Numbered from the stretch's first letter, positions 1-11,349 are shown. The stretch: 64,000 nucleotides of DNA from Rhizoctonia solani (GCF_016906535.1 NC_057380.1:1302001-1366000), one strand, 5' to 3'. Translations and numbers: made by a program. The notes: generated by a model not told the origin, from the letters alone.

Positions 1-363
1 TAAACCCCATAAGTCTTAAGTCTTACTTAAGCATATATAAGTCCTATACTTATTAGGCAAATCCTATAAATCCTGTACATTAGTCAGGTAACCCTCTTAC
101 CTAAGGTACTATCCCAGAGACCTTAAGTATACATACCCTCAGTCACTTAGGCTTAAGTAACATTAGTCTAAGGTACTATACATAACCAACCACCTGCACT
201 TGATAGTTGGTAGACTATTTGTTAGGAGTTGTTATTCCTGATAACCTAGCCTATATTGTGCATATATTCTGTGCATATCTTCTGATTCTTACTATTAGCT
301 CTTAGTTATTCTCATATACATTTTGTATATAGTAGTTCTTTCTTACTCCTGTACTTACACAAC
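1..363 (-). repeat. left arm of 363-bp inverted repeat (LTR-like)
   Basis: The segment is the reverse complement of 1491-1853. Both ends and several interior points pair with a constant coordinate sum of 1854, so there is no net indel across 363 bp. It resembles part of the long 'K' LTR at 37663-38967 (shared GGTGGTTGGTTATG block). It starts at the window edge, so the true arm may be longer. Confidence 0.85.
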
Positions 364-379
364 TCTTATCAGAACCCCC

Positions 380-403
380 TTGGCATCCTTACAGACATCT
401 AGG
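380..403. repeat. G-family LTR tail fragment
   Basis: It contains ACAGACATCTAGGACA, the terminus seen on complete G-family LTRs such as the one ending at 19404. The rest of that LTR is missing here. Confidence 0.5.
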
Positions 404-1490
404 ACACAGCAGGCTTGTATCCAAGTGGATGAGTACTAGACTTCTGTTACACCCTAACAAAATATACCACCAGATTCTCCTACTTTTTCTATTATGTTTA
501 GTATTTTTTACAAACTTGTTACCTTCACTTGTTCAGTCACATGATCTTGGCACTTACCAAGTCAAGATGCCACACCAAGACCTGCCAAGATGCTCTGCCA
601 AGGGTGCTTACCTTCAATCCATGCTTCTGTGCAGCCCACAGCATGCTTCTCTTTTCTCACACAACTTCTTTCTCCCATAGACTCTCAATTTGTAAATAGT
701 TTCCTCAGTGTATATATACAGCAGGGAAATTGCTTGGAGTCACCAAGTCAATTTTACCTTGTCTATCATCACAGACAGCTACCAGTAGTCAGCAGTAGAG
801 TTGAGTCCATAAGACCCTTAACTGATCATTAGTCCAGTAGTCACCCCCTCCTCCACTGGCCTGAGGCCCTCCCACACCATAGTTAGACAGCCTAGCACTG
901 CCTTAAGCAGTTTTTCAGCAGCAGTTAGCCTTTAGGTAGTTGTTCACAGTGTTTAGTATGGCCATACATGCTCACCTACCAGCATGTACCCAACCTTACA
1001 GTTGGCATACAACAACTTCTGGTCACCAGCTCTTTTAGCTCCTGAAACAATGTTTCTTCTGAGGGATCCCAGGACCATACTGTTTCCTTCTTGGTGAGGT
1101 TGTGAAGGGGGCATGCTACCAAACTGAAATTGAAATGAGTTGTCTCAGGTAATTAACAAACCCCAGGAAGGCCTGGACCTGTTTGATTGTTTTGGGAGTT
1201 GACCATGATGTAACTGCTTCAACCTTCTTTTGATCCATGAGAAATCCTGCAGGGGAGATGACAATGTCTAGATAGTCCATGGTAGTGATGTGGAAATGAC
1301 ATTTGAGAGCTTGCTGAATAGCTGATTCTTCATCAATCTTGATACTACTTGTTGGACATGATGAGGGTGGTCCTGGGGATCTTCTGAGAAGAAGAGAATA
1401 TTGTCAAGATATATGACCACAGTCATGTCAATCAGATCCCTGAAGAGGTCATTCATGAAATGTTGGAAGGCAACAGGGGTATTGTTAAGG
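404..1490 (-). pseudogene. Ty3/gypsy reverse transcriptase-RNase H remnant (J)
   Basis: On the minus strand, 1490 down to 1015 encodes the second half of a gypsy reverse transcriptase (FQHFMNDLFRDLID, VVIYLDNILFFS) and a broken connection domain. It continues after the solo LTR into a short RNase H-side piece at 444-404 (VLIHLD). The catalytic YLDD is YLDN here: GAC-GAT reads GAC-AAT, a CpG-to-CpA change. Both ends are cut by the inverted arms. The fragment cannot encode a working enzyme. Family assignment is firm; the exact lineage is not. Confidence 0.8.
445..1014 (+). mobile_element. solo LTR, D family, TSD ACTTC
   Basis: It starts TGTTACACCC and ends CATACAACA, with a perfect 5-bp duplication ACTTC at 440-444 and 1015-1019. 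At 570 bp it matches the D-family LTRs at 26660-27221 and 46537-47098 (both 562 bp). It split gypsy remnant J. Many CpG sites of the younger D LTRs read TpG/CpA here, so it is an older copy. Confidence 0.85.
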
Positions 1491-1853
1491 GTTGTGTAAG
1501 TACAGGAGTAAGAAAGAACTACTATATACAAAATGTATATGAGAATAACTAAGAGCTAATAGTAAGAATCAGAAGATATGCACAGAATATATGCACAATA
1601 TAGGCTAGGTTATCAGGAATAACAACTCCTAACAAATAGTCTACCAACTATCAAGTGCAGGTGGTTGGTTATGTATAGTACCTTAGACTAATGTTACTTA
1701 AGCCTAAGTGACTGAGGGTATGTATACTTAAGGTCTCTGGGATAGTACCTTAGGTAAGAGGGTTACCTGACTAATGTACAGGATTTATAGGATTTGCCTA
1801 ATAAGTATAGGACTTATATATGCTTAAGTAAGACTTAAGACTTATGGGGTTTA
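1491..1853 (+). repeat. right arm of 363-bp inverted repeat (LTR-like)
   Basis: Exact-length inverted partner of 1-363. Together with the K-like sequence that follows to 2150 and resumes at 9141, it looks like the first part of a long LTR related to 37663-38967. Confidence 0.8.
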
Positions 1854-2150
1854 CCTAAAATATATCTAGGATTTATGAGATCTTGTAGATAAAGCTATCT
1901 ACAATATGGGTGGTATGGTGGATTGAAACACTATCACTCAATCACAACAGTCCTTACAGTATTGTTGCACTATACTCAATGTTGAACTCAACTACTGTGA
2001 CAGTCAAGGGGCACAGGGTTGCAGTAAGTACACTAATAGGTTACCCTGTGTCTGTTGGGACTGGCCTATGGTCTTAGTGCGCCAAATAACCTCCTATGCT
2101 ATTTACAGTGAGTCAATCACTAAAGTAAATGTGCAGATAAGCTGTTAAAG
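1854..2150 (+). repeat. K-related LTR segment, interrupted by gypsy-1
   Basis: The TCTGTTGGGAC...GCGCC block around 2040-2085 resembles 38045-38085 inside the K LTR. The segment ends in TAAAG, the target duplicated by gypsy-1, and continues at 9141. Confidence 0.55.
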
Positions 2151-2603
2151 TGTCATGAGCCTTACCTCCTGACATGATTATGTGCTGCCTGTCACCTCCT
2201 TCCTCCCCCAGTGTATTTGTTGGGGGACTCATCTGTATCCATCTGATCTGTTTGCATAGTTCCTATCTTCCATGTTTGTATTCTTCCCTCTTCCTTCTTC
2301 CCTTCTTGCACTTAGCCCGGACTTATTCTGCTCTAAGTGCTTCTATCTTGCTTATCTTGCTGCGCACTGGTCCGGTTCAATGTGTAGAGCTTCTGAGCCA
2401 TATGCTCTATCTTGCTTCCAAGTTATACGGCCCGGACACCATCCCTTCTCATTGTATCTACCCCTTTTCCACTTTGTTATAAAAGAAGACTGTGAATTGC
2501 CTTGGAAACCCCAAGAACAATTCACCTTGTCATTTCCCACTCTCTCATCTGTGTGAATCATCTCAACATCTCTTAGGCAATCATCTCACTCTTGGTTGTG
2601 ACA
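2151..2603 (+). repeat. gypsy-1 5' LTR
   Basis: 453 bp, TGTCATGAGC to GGTTGTGACA. It carries the TATA box at 2478 and, 35 nt downstream, the sequence that pairs with the primer site. Two main differences from the 3' LTR are visible: ACTTATTCTGCTC versus ACTTTCCGCTC, and GTCATTT versus GTCGATTT. Confidence 0.93.
2478..2484 (+). promoter_or_regulatory. TATA box of gypsy-1 LTR
   Basis: TATAAAA in the 5' LTR. A start site about 35 nt downstream would put the RNA 5' end at AAGAACAATTCAC (2513-2525), the element needed for self-priming. Confidence 0.65.
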
Positions 2604-2605
2604 TT

Positions 2606-2618
2606 GTGAATTGTTCTT
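2606..2618 (+). other. self-complementary primer binding site
   Basis: GTGAATTGTTCTT begins two bases after the 5' LTR and is the exact reverse complement, over 13 nt, of AAGAACAATTCAC at 2513-2525 in the LTR. Tf1/sushi elements prime minus-strand synthesis from the 5' end of their own RNA in this way. I see no standard tRNA 3'-end complement (TGG...) here. Confidence 0.7.
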
Positions 2619-2798
2619 TCCTGGCTGTAGCCAATTTATCAACCTGGACATCACTCAGGTCCTCATCCCCACCTTTACTTCTTACAGTTCTCTTTTCCCT
2701 TGCCACAGAGCGCACTGGGTTATTGCACACCGCCAACTAGGCTATCCTTACATTGATTCAGAAAGACCTGAACTTTTTACCTCAATACACCCCTCAGA

Positions 2799-4424
2799 TT
2801 GCGTATAGTTCGCATCAGACGCTATGGCAGACGCCAGATCACGCAAATCATCAATGGCCTCACTTGCATCAAGGCAGGCATCCCCTCTTATACTCCAGCC
2901 ACACTAGAAGGACCTTCCGACGCACCTACAAGTTGCACAAGGGTCGAACTCCGTCCAGAAATCCTCTGGCAGCAAGAGGATGCTACAAAACTCGATCACC
3001 TACACAGATATCTCATAGGCAACAATGCCAGCAGCAGATCACAACCTCCAGCGCTCCACAGACTCCTGGAGAAGAACACAGGCCATCTTATCAGCCATCT
3101 AGATGCTTGGAAACAAACCATGTTGCAGGATGTGACACAAGCAGTAGAGAGCACAATTCAGCGCCTTCTGACTGCCCCCAGCAACACAGATCCACACACA
3201 CCTCCCAGAAGAGTCTTCACAGTCATAGACAACACCCCCAAGGCCCCTTCTGGCTCAGGCAGCTCAGGCAACAGGACTTCTTAGTCCCTATCAAGGATGA
3301 GCCTGACCCAAAAGGAAAAAGGGTCAAATTGGAGTCACCAGAACCACCTAAAGCAACCCAAACACCTCCTGGGCAATCCCACACACCCAGGAACACCTTG
3401 ACCACAATCCAGAGCAGCCTTACATCAGGCCAACACCTGTAGATCTCCCAAACACATCCCAAGCAGCAACAAGTAATCCCCTAAGCAAAGGATATCTATC
3501 AGCACAACCAGGAGAAACAATGAAGAAAAGGAGGCAAGAACGTACACAACATTGCTACCATCATGGGCAGAGCCTTATCTGTCCCACTGCAGAGCACCTT
3601 CAGGGGACTGTCCCAAACTCCTGGCCCAGCCCAAGCAAATCCAAAATCCCTGCTCCTGAAAAGTATGATGGCAAGAAGGCCCTGCAGCCAAATCATTTAT
3701 CCTGGATTGCAAAACCTATTTCCTTAGTAATGCTTCCTCATTCCCTTCTGATCACAGTCGAATCTCCTTTGTCCTCATGAACCTAAAAGATGGACAACCC
3801 AAGAAGTGGGGACAGATCTATCTAGAGAAGCTGCTGAATGGGGATGACAAGCCAACCTTGGAATCCTGGAATACCTTTGAAGCAGCATTCTTGCGCAACT
3901 GGAGCGACCCAGCAGCACAAATTGCAGAACACGCCTGCGTGAGCTCAAGCAGCTGAAATCAGCAAGCAATTATGCCACAGAGTTTAGAATCATAGCCAGC
4001 AAGCTAGAATGGTCAGACCCCGCCCTCATTGCCTCCTTCCAACAGGGGCTCAAGGCAGAAGTCAGAAGCAAGCTGATTGAGTACACCCTGCACAAGAACA
4101 TCACTACGCTGGACGAATTCATTTCTACTGCCTGTCTAATTGATGACACGCTGTTTGAAGCACAAGGAGCTAAGAAAAGATAGCAACAGCAGCACCAGCT
4201 CACCACAGCACCCAGCTCAGGGGCGCTCACAGTTTTGTCTCCAAGAAGATTCAGGAAGCAAGAAGAAACGCTGGAGAATGTTCCAAATGTGGGGAGAAGT
4301 CTCACAAATGGGAGGACTGCAAGAATGGATGGCGCCTCAAAACAATAGAACGCTCTAAGCCTGAATCAGGAAAGGCTGCAGAAGTAGAAGAGCTGGAATT
4401 GCTTCCCCAAGCGGGAAAAGTCTG
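2799..4424 (+). pseudogene. gypsy-1 gag (frameshifted)
   Basis: Gag builds the virus-like particle that packages the element RNA. The first 160 codons (from 2799) are open. The frame then shifts to one ending near 3442, and again around 3700-3950. The core gag fold is visible as DGQPKKWGQIYLEKL (from ~3789) and SWNTFEAAFLRNWSDP (from ~3860), followed by a helical segment around 3940-4190. A zinc knuckle CX2CX4HX4C lies at 4279-4320. The frame closes at 4422-4424. At least three frame changes make this a broken copy. The start is the first ATG of the longest N-terminal frame and could be further upstream. Confidence 0.75.
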
Positions 4425-4509
4425 AGGAAGTCTTGCCCTGTGTCTAGGCTTCCTAATCTTCCTCAATGTCTATAGAACCCTTGTTTTGTGCAGCCCTGCA
4501 AACCAATAA

Positions 4510-7500
4510 TCACCACTGCTCACTATAGACATAGAAGGAATCACAGACACTCAAACCGCTCTAATTGATTCTGGATCTTCTGCTAACTTCATTGATCCCA
4601 ATTTGCCCGTTCTCACAACATTCCACTCATTGAATTGGACTCCCCACGCTCTGTCATTGGCATTAATGGCAAACAAGTCCGCAACCCTATCCGCTTCAAG
4701 GCTTGCTTAATCTTTAGCTCTCAAAACAGGCGATTTTCCGCCATCTTCTATGCTCTTCCCCTTGGAAACAGAAACCTTATCCTTGGAACCCCATGGCTCA
4801 AATTGGCTAATCCAGACATTGATTGGACCACCATGAAAGTTTCACTCCGCCTAGCTACAGAAGCACAACTGGCAGCATCAACCCTGAGCCCAGAACCTCC
4901 CTGTTGAATTTCAGGAGTTCCAGAAAGTGTTCAGTGAAGAGTTCTTTACCACACTGCCAGAACATTGCCCCTACGACATTGCTATTGACTGGAAGAGACA
5001 AACAGCCTCCCTATGGCCCATCTATTCCATGACCCCTGCAGAGAGAGAAGCACTCAAGGAACACATTGACTCAGAACTTGCAGCTGGAAAGATTGTGCCA
5101 ACCACCTCACCAGCAGGAGCTCCAGTGATGTTTGTAAAAAGGGCTGATGGCAGGCTTTGCTTAGTGGTGGACTATTGCCGGCTAAATGCCATCACAATCA
5201 AGGACAGATATGCGCTACCCAACAGGACAAGCTAATTGAGAAATTGCGCCATGCTAAGATCTTCACAAAGCTGGATTTGAGGAATGGATATCACAACATC
5301 AGAATCAAAGAAGGAGATGAATGGAAGGCTGCATTTTGCACTGCCCTTGGTCACTTTGCTCCCACAGTCATGCAATTTGGCCTTAGCAACGCCCCAGCTG
5401 TGTTCATGCGCTTCATGAACAATATTCCGTGATTTACTTGACATCTCTGTGGTTGTGTATTTGGATGACATCTTGATCTTCTCAAACTCAAGAGAAGAGC
5501 ATGTGGAACATGTCAAGGAAGTCTTATCTTGCTATTGAAGCATAATCTATTCTGCAACCCTGCCAAATGCTACTTCTTTGTCACAGAAGTCACCTACATT
5601 GGGCTTGTGATTACCCTGAGGGCATTTCCATGGAGAAAGACAAGGTGCAAGCAATCATGGACTGGCCTGAACCCCAAAATGTGAAACAGGTGCAATCATT
5701 CCTAGGCTTTGCAAACTTCTACCGTTGTTTGTTCCCAACTTCTCTTGCTTAGCATGCCTCTGAATAACCTTACTCAGAAGGAGCAACCATGGATTGGCAA
5801 GAAGAACAGAAGGCTGCATTTGACGCAATCAAGGCTGAGATTTGCAAGGAGCCTGTTCTAGTCACCCTGATGAATCTAAACCTTACACCTTGGAAACAGA
5901 CGCTTCTGGAGCAGCCATGGGCTGTACTATCTCAGAGAATGGAAGATGGTTCTACATCCTGTTGCATTCATGTCAGCCAGCTTTTCACCTGCTGAGCTGA
6001 ACTATGACACGCATGACAAGGAACTACTGGCTATCATTCGAGCATTTGAGCACTGGAGAATCTTTCTGGAAGGAACTGAGCAGCCAATCACTGTGTTTAC
6101 TGATCACAAGAATCTGGAGTACTGGAAATCAGCTAGAACCTTCAACAGGCGTCATGCGCGCTGGCATCTCATGCTGGCGTCTTACAACTTTGTCATTGCT
6201 TACCGGCCTGGGAAACAGTCACAGAAACCTGACGCCCTGTCAAGACAATCAGATCACATGGACTTAGAACCAGCTCCACAAATTATGATCCCAGAATCTC
6301 ATTTGAGGCATTTTCAGCACACATAGATTCGTCCTTGTTGGATCAAATCAAGGAAGCTACCCAGGAAGACCCTAGTCTTGACACAATCTTGCTAGCTGTA
6401 TCAGACCCAAATCCATGCCCCACAGCGTTGCACAGAAGTTCAAGGACTATACAATTCAGAAGGGTCTACTTTTGTATCAAGGAAGAATAGTTGTGCCAGA
6501 TGAACCTGAGATCAAACAGCAACTCTTATCTCACTTCCATGATTCTCCTGCTTCTGGTCACCAAGGAAGAGCACAAACTCTAGAGTTAATCAGTTGTCAC
6601 TACTACTGGCCAGCAATGAAATTCCAAGTCAATTGCTATGTTGAAACTTGTGAAATTGCCAAAGAAGCAAGGGCATTTACACAACTATGCTCTCAACCCA
6701 CTTTCTGTCCCTGCAGGTCCCTGGGAAGATATCTCATATGATTTCATTGTCAAGTTTCCCAAGTGTAAGGGATATGACAGCATTCTGGTGGTTGTAGACC
6801 GTTTCTCAAAGATGATGCACCTGGTTCCCTGCAAAGAAACTGCTACTGCTGAGGATGTAGCTCAGATGTTCTTGGAGCATGTCTGGAAGCTACATGGGAC
6901 TCCCAAGCGCACTGTGTCTGACAGAGGGACTACATTCAACTCCAAGTTCCTCAAAGCACTCTACAAATCTCTGCAAATCACTCCTAGTTTCTCTACTGCT
7001 TATCACCCACAATCTGATGGACAAACTGAGATCAAGAACCAATGGCTAGAGGCTTACCTACGTCCCTTCATTAATCATAGACAGTCTGATTGGGTTGATT
7101 GGCTTCCACTGGCTGAATTTGCTCACAACAATGCCAGAAGCAAAGCAACAGGCAAATCGCCCTTTGAGATTGTGTATGGACGTTCTCCTGTCATTTCACC
7201 ACTCCTGGAACCCACTGGATCACCTATTGCAGATGACAGAGCCAAGCAACTGGCTGAGACTATTCAGGAAGTACAGGCATCAATCAAATGGGCTCAGGAG
7301 CGCTACAAACAGGCAGACACAGGGAAACACCTCCTGAGTTTCAACCAGGAGACAAAGTTTGGCTTCTGGCTTCCAATATCACGTCGCAGCGCCCCAATAA
7401 AAAGCTAGACCACAAACAATATGGCCCTTCCCTGTCATAGAAAGAGTGGGCTCTCACGCCTATTGCCTGGCTCTCCCTGAGACCATGAGAATTCATGATG

Positions 7501-8648
7501 TGTTCCATGTCAGCCTATTGTCTGCTTTCAAACAAGACACAGAGTTTGATTGCACATTCACTCCTCCGCCGCCTGTAATCACAGCAGAAGGAGAAGAAGA
7601 GTACGAAGTAGACAGATTTGTAGATTGGGCAGCAGAAGACGGAATCTGGAAGTACAGGGTGAGATGGAAGGATATGCGCCCCATGAGGACACATGGGAAC
7701 CAGCCAAGGATCTACAACATTGCAAGGACAAATTGCGCAACTTCTTTGCTAATTATCCAGATGCCCCAGCTGCCAACAACGCCATCCCTGCAAATGCGCG
7801 CAGAGTTAAAAGAGGCAAGATAGTCAAGCAACTCAACAAGTCAAAAACTGCCTGCTTTGTCACTTTACAAGCTCTCACTGCCAAAACTCGCCCTGCTAAC
7901 TCTTTTTGCGCTCCCCACTATCCCAGCATGCCCATCTTCAGCTCCATCGACGCCTTGGCCTACAACCCTTGCCTGAACATTGATTGCTACATCATGAACC
8001 CCAGAGGAGATGAGAGCACACCTAGACAGCTCTGCCAACATAATTCACGCTCTAATGAGCGCCAGCAGTCGCAACAAGGTCAGGTTCTTCAAGCGCAACT
8101 GTACAAGCACCCCAAGTGGGGATTCCTCTATTGGCTCGACCCCAGGGGAGAAGAAGGACCAGATACACTGTATGGAAAGCGAGTATACCGCTGGTGGCAC
8201 TTCATTGCCTCCCATCCAGGTGCTTTCAGGGATCTGGCACAATGGCATCGCCATGGGTTTGCTACCCCACCCCCTACAGTCTCCACACCTCCATCTGCAA
8301 GAGCTGACCCAGGCGATGCAGAACCTCATTCTGCTTTACCCAGCGGACCCACCAGCCTACACAAGCAGGCCAGCAACGCCATGACCCCTCCAGCACGCCC
8401 AGACACTCCCAGGCCAACAGAGCATGCACCAGCCCTTGCCCTTCCCCCTATTCTCCAGCACGCCAGACACTTGCTGGACCCCAGGGTACTTGTCCCCAGT
8501 GAGAGAAACACAATGGGAGCCTCAGAACTACCTAGGATGGAGCAATGAGGAGATAAGAAGGAATGTGGAAACATTTGAAGGCAGGGAAAATGAGGAGCTG
8601 TTTAGTTTTGAGGAGTTACTAGCTATTGATTGTTCTGAGTGGATGTAA
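4510..8648 (+). pseudogene. gypsy-1 pol: PR-RT-RH-IN-chromodomain plus extension (frameshifted)
   Basis: Domains in order: aspartic protease (ALIDSGSSANFID near 4557-4600, ILGTPWL near 4780); RT ([16 protein letters not shown] from 5128, [20 protein letters not shown] from ~5258, YLDDILIFS near 5460); RNase H ([12 protein letters not shown] from ~6004, TDHKNLEYW); integrase zinc finger (HDSPASGHQ...YYWPAMK, about 6540-6650) and DDE core (VVVDRFSKMMHLV, VSDRGTTFNSKF, STAYHPQSDGQTE, about 6780-7200); GPF/HxVFHVSLL segment near 7490; chromodomain with EYEVDRFVDW...YRVRWKD and EDTWEP (7596-7720). About 310 further codons follow and end at TAA 8646-8648, just before the polypurine tract. Frame changes occur near 4600, 5235, 5435, 5540, 5750, 5900, 6325, 6640, 7410, 7680 and 8500. 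Confidence 0.88.
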
Positions 8649-8676
8649 GCAGCCCTTTGTCTGCCTAAGGGCTTTT

Positions 8677-8688
8677 GAGGGGGGGCAA
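8677..8688 (+). other. gypsy-1 polypurine tract
   Basis: GAGGGGGGGCAA directly before the 3' LTR; the usual primer for plus-strand DNA synthesis. Confidence 0.8.
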
Positions 8689-9140
8689 TGTCATGAGCCT
8701 TACCTCCTGACATGATTATGTGCTGCCTGTCACCTCCTTCCTCCCCCAGTGTATTTGTTGGGGGACTCATCTGTATCCATCTGATCTGTTTGCATAGTTC
8801 CTATCTTCCATGTTTGTATTCTTCCCTCTTCCTTCTTCCCTTCTTGCAATTAGCCCGGACTTTCCGCTCTAAGTGCTTCTATCTTGCTTATCTTGCTGCG
8901 CACTGGTCCGGTTCAATGTGTAGAGCTTCTGAGCCATATGCTCTATCTTGCTTCCAAGTTATACGGCCCGGACACCATCCCTTCTCATTGTATCTACCCC
9001 TTTTCCACTTTGTTATAAAAGAAGACTGTGAATTGCCTTGGAAACCCCAAGAACAATTCACCTTGTCGATTTCCCACTCTCTCATCTGTGTGAATCATCT
9101 CAACATCTCTTAGGCAATCATCTCACTCTTGGTTGTGACA
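8689..9140 (+). repeat. gypsy-1 3' LTR
   Basis: 452 bp, TGTCATGAGC to GGTTGTGACA, nearly identical to 2151-2603, followed by the TAAAG duplication. Confidence 0.93.
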
Positions 9141-9960
9141 TAAAGGCTTGTGTGTATATGTGAATATATGAGAGTAAAAGTAGGATAAAAGTAGGATGCA
9201 TTAGAAGCGTCTTCACAGGGTCCTTTTATACCCTGAGAAGGTGCACAAACAAGTATATACATGATTGATACCAAGAGGGGGTACAGGAGGTACATGTGGC
9301 AACTGAAACACTTGAGGGAGCCAATACTTTGGTACATAGTAAACAAATAACAGATCATAATATTTGCCCCAAGGCAGTGTTTACCTGTGTGGGTCCTTAG
9401 ATGTCCCAAGGCTAAGTGTTTCATCCTTGGAGTAAACAGTCCCAAAGGTATAATACCACTGTATTGGGTACTTACAGTAAATAGGGCATAACTCTGCCAA
9501 ATGTTGTCCATTTTGCGTGTTTGACCCAGCATTCTGGAGCGCACAAACAGGCGCACCTAAGCACAAGTGACTTAGCAGTGTGAGATGCCTGGGTGGTGGA
9601 GAAAAGGCGCATTTAGTGCATTGGTGCTTAAGCGCTGATTAAGCGCTGGAGCACTTGCCTATGCAACAGGGGGGACCCTGAATATTTCTGTGTGTAGCCA
9701 CAAGATGGAATCTTGTATAATAAATACTACAAACAGGAGAAATATCACTTATTACTGTTTATCTCCTCAGCTGAATTTATATATATTTAAATGAGTGAGA
9801 AAACAGCATATATGCAAAAGGCATTGCATATTTAGGGTATTCCTGAGGTTTATAGGTTTTGTGAAGGTTGCAATTGAATAGAGGGACCTTGAAAACCTTA
9901 GTTTGCATCTTTATCATATTTTATTTACTGTAGGATTGCTTGTGTAATTAATAAAATAAG
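9141..9960. repeat. continuation of K-related LTR and unassigned AT-rich DNA
   Basis: Blocks at 9200-9340 (TATATACATGATTGATACC, GGTACAGGAGGTACATG) align loosely with 38225-38320 of the K LTR, which places gypsy-1 inside an old K copy. The right end is unclear. From about 9700 I see only AT-rich DNA with no supported gene. Confidence 0.45.
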
Positions 9961-10059
9961 TACAGATTATGGAAGAAATGTCATATCCATAACAACATGT
10001 GTCAGTATAATTTGGATGGGATTCACTGATTGGATGCTCAGCAATGGAGATAAATTTTT

Positions 10060-10353
10060 GACCTCTCCTGACCTGCAATACTTTTGCTGCTCAGTGTAAG
10101 AAAAGGAACTATCTACATATGGTCTGTGCATGTGAGAAAAGAAGTGTCTGTGTGAAAGAAAAGTGTGCTGCAGGCTGTACAGAAGCATGGATTTGTGGTA
10201 AGTGCCCTTGGCACAGCATTTTGACATGGCATTGCAGCATAATAAGCACCAAGATCACATGATTGAAAAACTAAAGATACAGAGTTTGGAAAAATACTAA
10301 CAATAATAGAAAAATGGTGTAACTTTGGTGCTATAAGTTAAGAGGGTGTAACA
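10060..10353 (-). repeat. D-family LTR fragment
   Basis: Read on the minus strand it starts TGTTACACCC at 10353 and follows the D LTR through the ATCATGTGATCTTGG block (decayed CACGTG) and the CACAGA...GCAGACC region. Its distal end is lost. It adjoins an integrase remnant. Confidence 0.65.
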
Positions 10354-11076
10354 GGCTACCACACCATCCTAGTAGTCATTGATTCCTTCTCTAAACCTGG
10401 CCATTTCATCCCCACATGAAAGACAGTGTCAGCAAAGGATTGTGTCCTGGGCATGGTCACATGACCAGTACAAGTGGTTGCATGCTGGCCCAAGCCCAAA
10501 TTTGGGGGGTAGCAGGTGTAATCATGGGTTGTCAGCAGAGGAATAATAGGGCTCTATGGCTTAGTGGTCAAGCTGGTTCAATTCTGGCTAGTTCTATTTT
10601 CCTCTGTTTATAACAATTCTCAATAGGCAAAAAAGTCTGGTTAGACAGAAAAAACATTCAACTCTGCACAAACTGTTTCAAAATAGACCCAAAACACCTA
10701 GGTCCCTTTGTAGTCACAGAGAGAATTTCAAGCCACACCTACTGCCTAAAGCTCCTTGGAGACCCTGAGAATCCACAACATCTTCTACATGGGATTGTTA
10801 TCCTAGGCTCATGAATTGCCAAGTCAACCCTTTCTGGAACACCCTACACCCAAGACAATTGGAGGAGAAGAAGAATTTGAAGTCAAACATTTTATTGACT
10901 CAAAAAGGCAAAAAGGAAAATGATTTTACCTGGTCAAATGGAAGGGATGGCCCAGAAGATAATTTCTGGGAACCTGAAGCACTTATGGAAAACTAAAAAG
11001 ATGAGATCAGGCATTTTAACCAAGCAAGAGTCAAAAAGGCTTGTGACTCTGCCAAGAGCCTTTAAAGGGGGGAAAA
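10354..11076 (+). pseudogene. D-like gypsy integrase-chromodomain remnant
   Basis: 10360-10430 encodes an integrase core piece (VVIDSFSKPGHFIPT), then a deletion marked by the short element at 10443-10615. 10620-10740 encodes SIGKKVWLDRKN and DPKHLGPFVVTERISSHTY, the integrase C-terminal region also seen in D at 27600-27680. A decayed chromodomain follows (GEEEFEVKHFIDSKRQKGK). It ends with polypurine TTTAAAGGGGGGAAAA at the LTR border. Several stops and frameshifts are present. Confidence 0.75.
10443..10615 (-). repeat. 173-bp TG..CA element with tRNA-like core (copy 1)
   Basis: It runs TGTCCTGGGC to TTTATAACA and is closely similar, end to end, to the 173-bp element at 46331-46503. It includes the B-box-like GGTTCAATTC and flanking complementary arms. 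Flanks GATTG and ATTCT do not match, so no target duplication is seen for this copy; it sits at the join of deleted integrase DNA. Confidence 0.7.
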
Positions 11077-11347
11077 TGTTGCAACCTAACAAACAATACC
11101 ACCAGATTCCTCTACTTCTTCTATCATTTTTACTATTTTTTACAGACTCCATATCTTCACTTTGTGAGTCATGTGATCTTGGCACTTACCAAGCCAAGAT
11201 GCTGCAGCAAGACCTGCCAAGATGCTGTGACAAGAGTGCTTAGATATCAAACACACTTCTGCACAGCCTGCAGCATGGTTCTTATCACATACCTTGATTC
11301 CTTTTCTCACATCTTATCTATTTATAATTAGCTAACCCTTGGGTATA
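11077..11347 (+). repeat. D-family LTR, 5' part
   Basis: It starts TGTTGCAACC after the polypurine tract and matches the first ~270 bp of the D LTR. It is then cut where the palindromic element begins. Confidence 0.7.
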
Positions 11348-11349
11348 TA

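Larger units (their letters stand above)
2151..9140 (+). mobile_element. Ty3/gypsy chromovirus 'gypsy-1', full length
   Basis: A complete LTR retrotransposon of 6,990 bp. LTRs lie at 2151-2603 and 8689-9140, with TG..CA ends and a perfect TAAAG duplication at 2146-2150 and 9141-9145. Internal order is primer site, gag with zinc knuckle, protease, RT, RNase H, integrase, chromodomain, a long C-terminal extension and a polypurine tract. The coding region has many frameshifts, so the copy is not autonomous now. The two LTRs differ by only a few indels/substitutions, which suggests fairly recent insertion. Chromodomain plus self-complementary primer site places it near the Tf1/sushi-type fungal chromoviruses (inference). 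Confidence 0.93.

Noticed and set aside
2151..9140. Integrated virus
   Set aside because: RT, integrase and gag are present but with LTR retrotransposon order, a chromodomain, and no envelope-like gene; all such loci here fit Ty3/gypsy or Ty1/copia.
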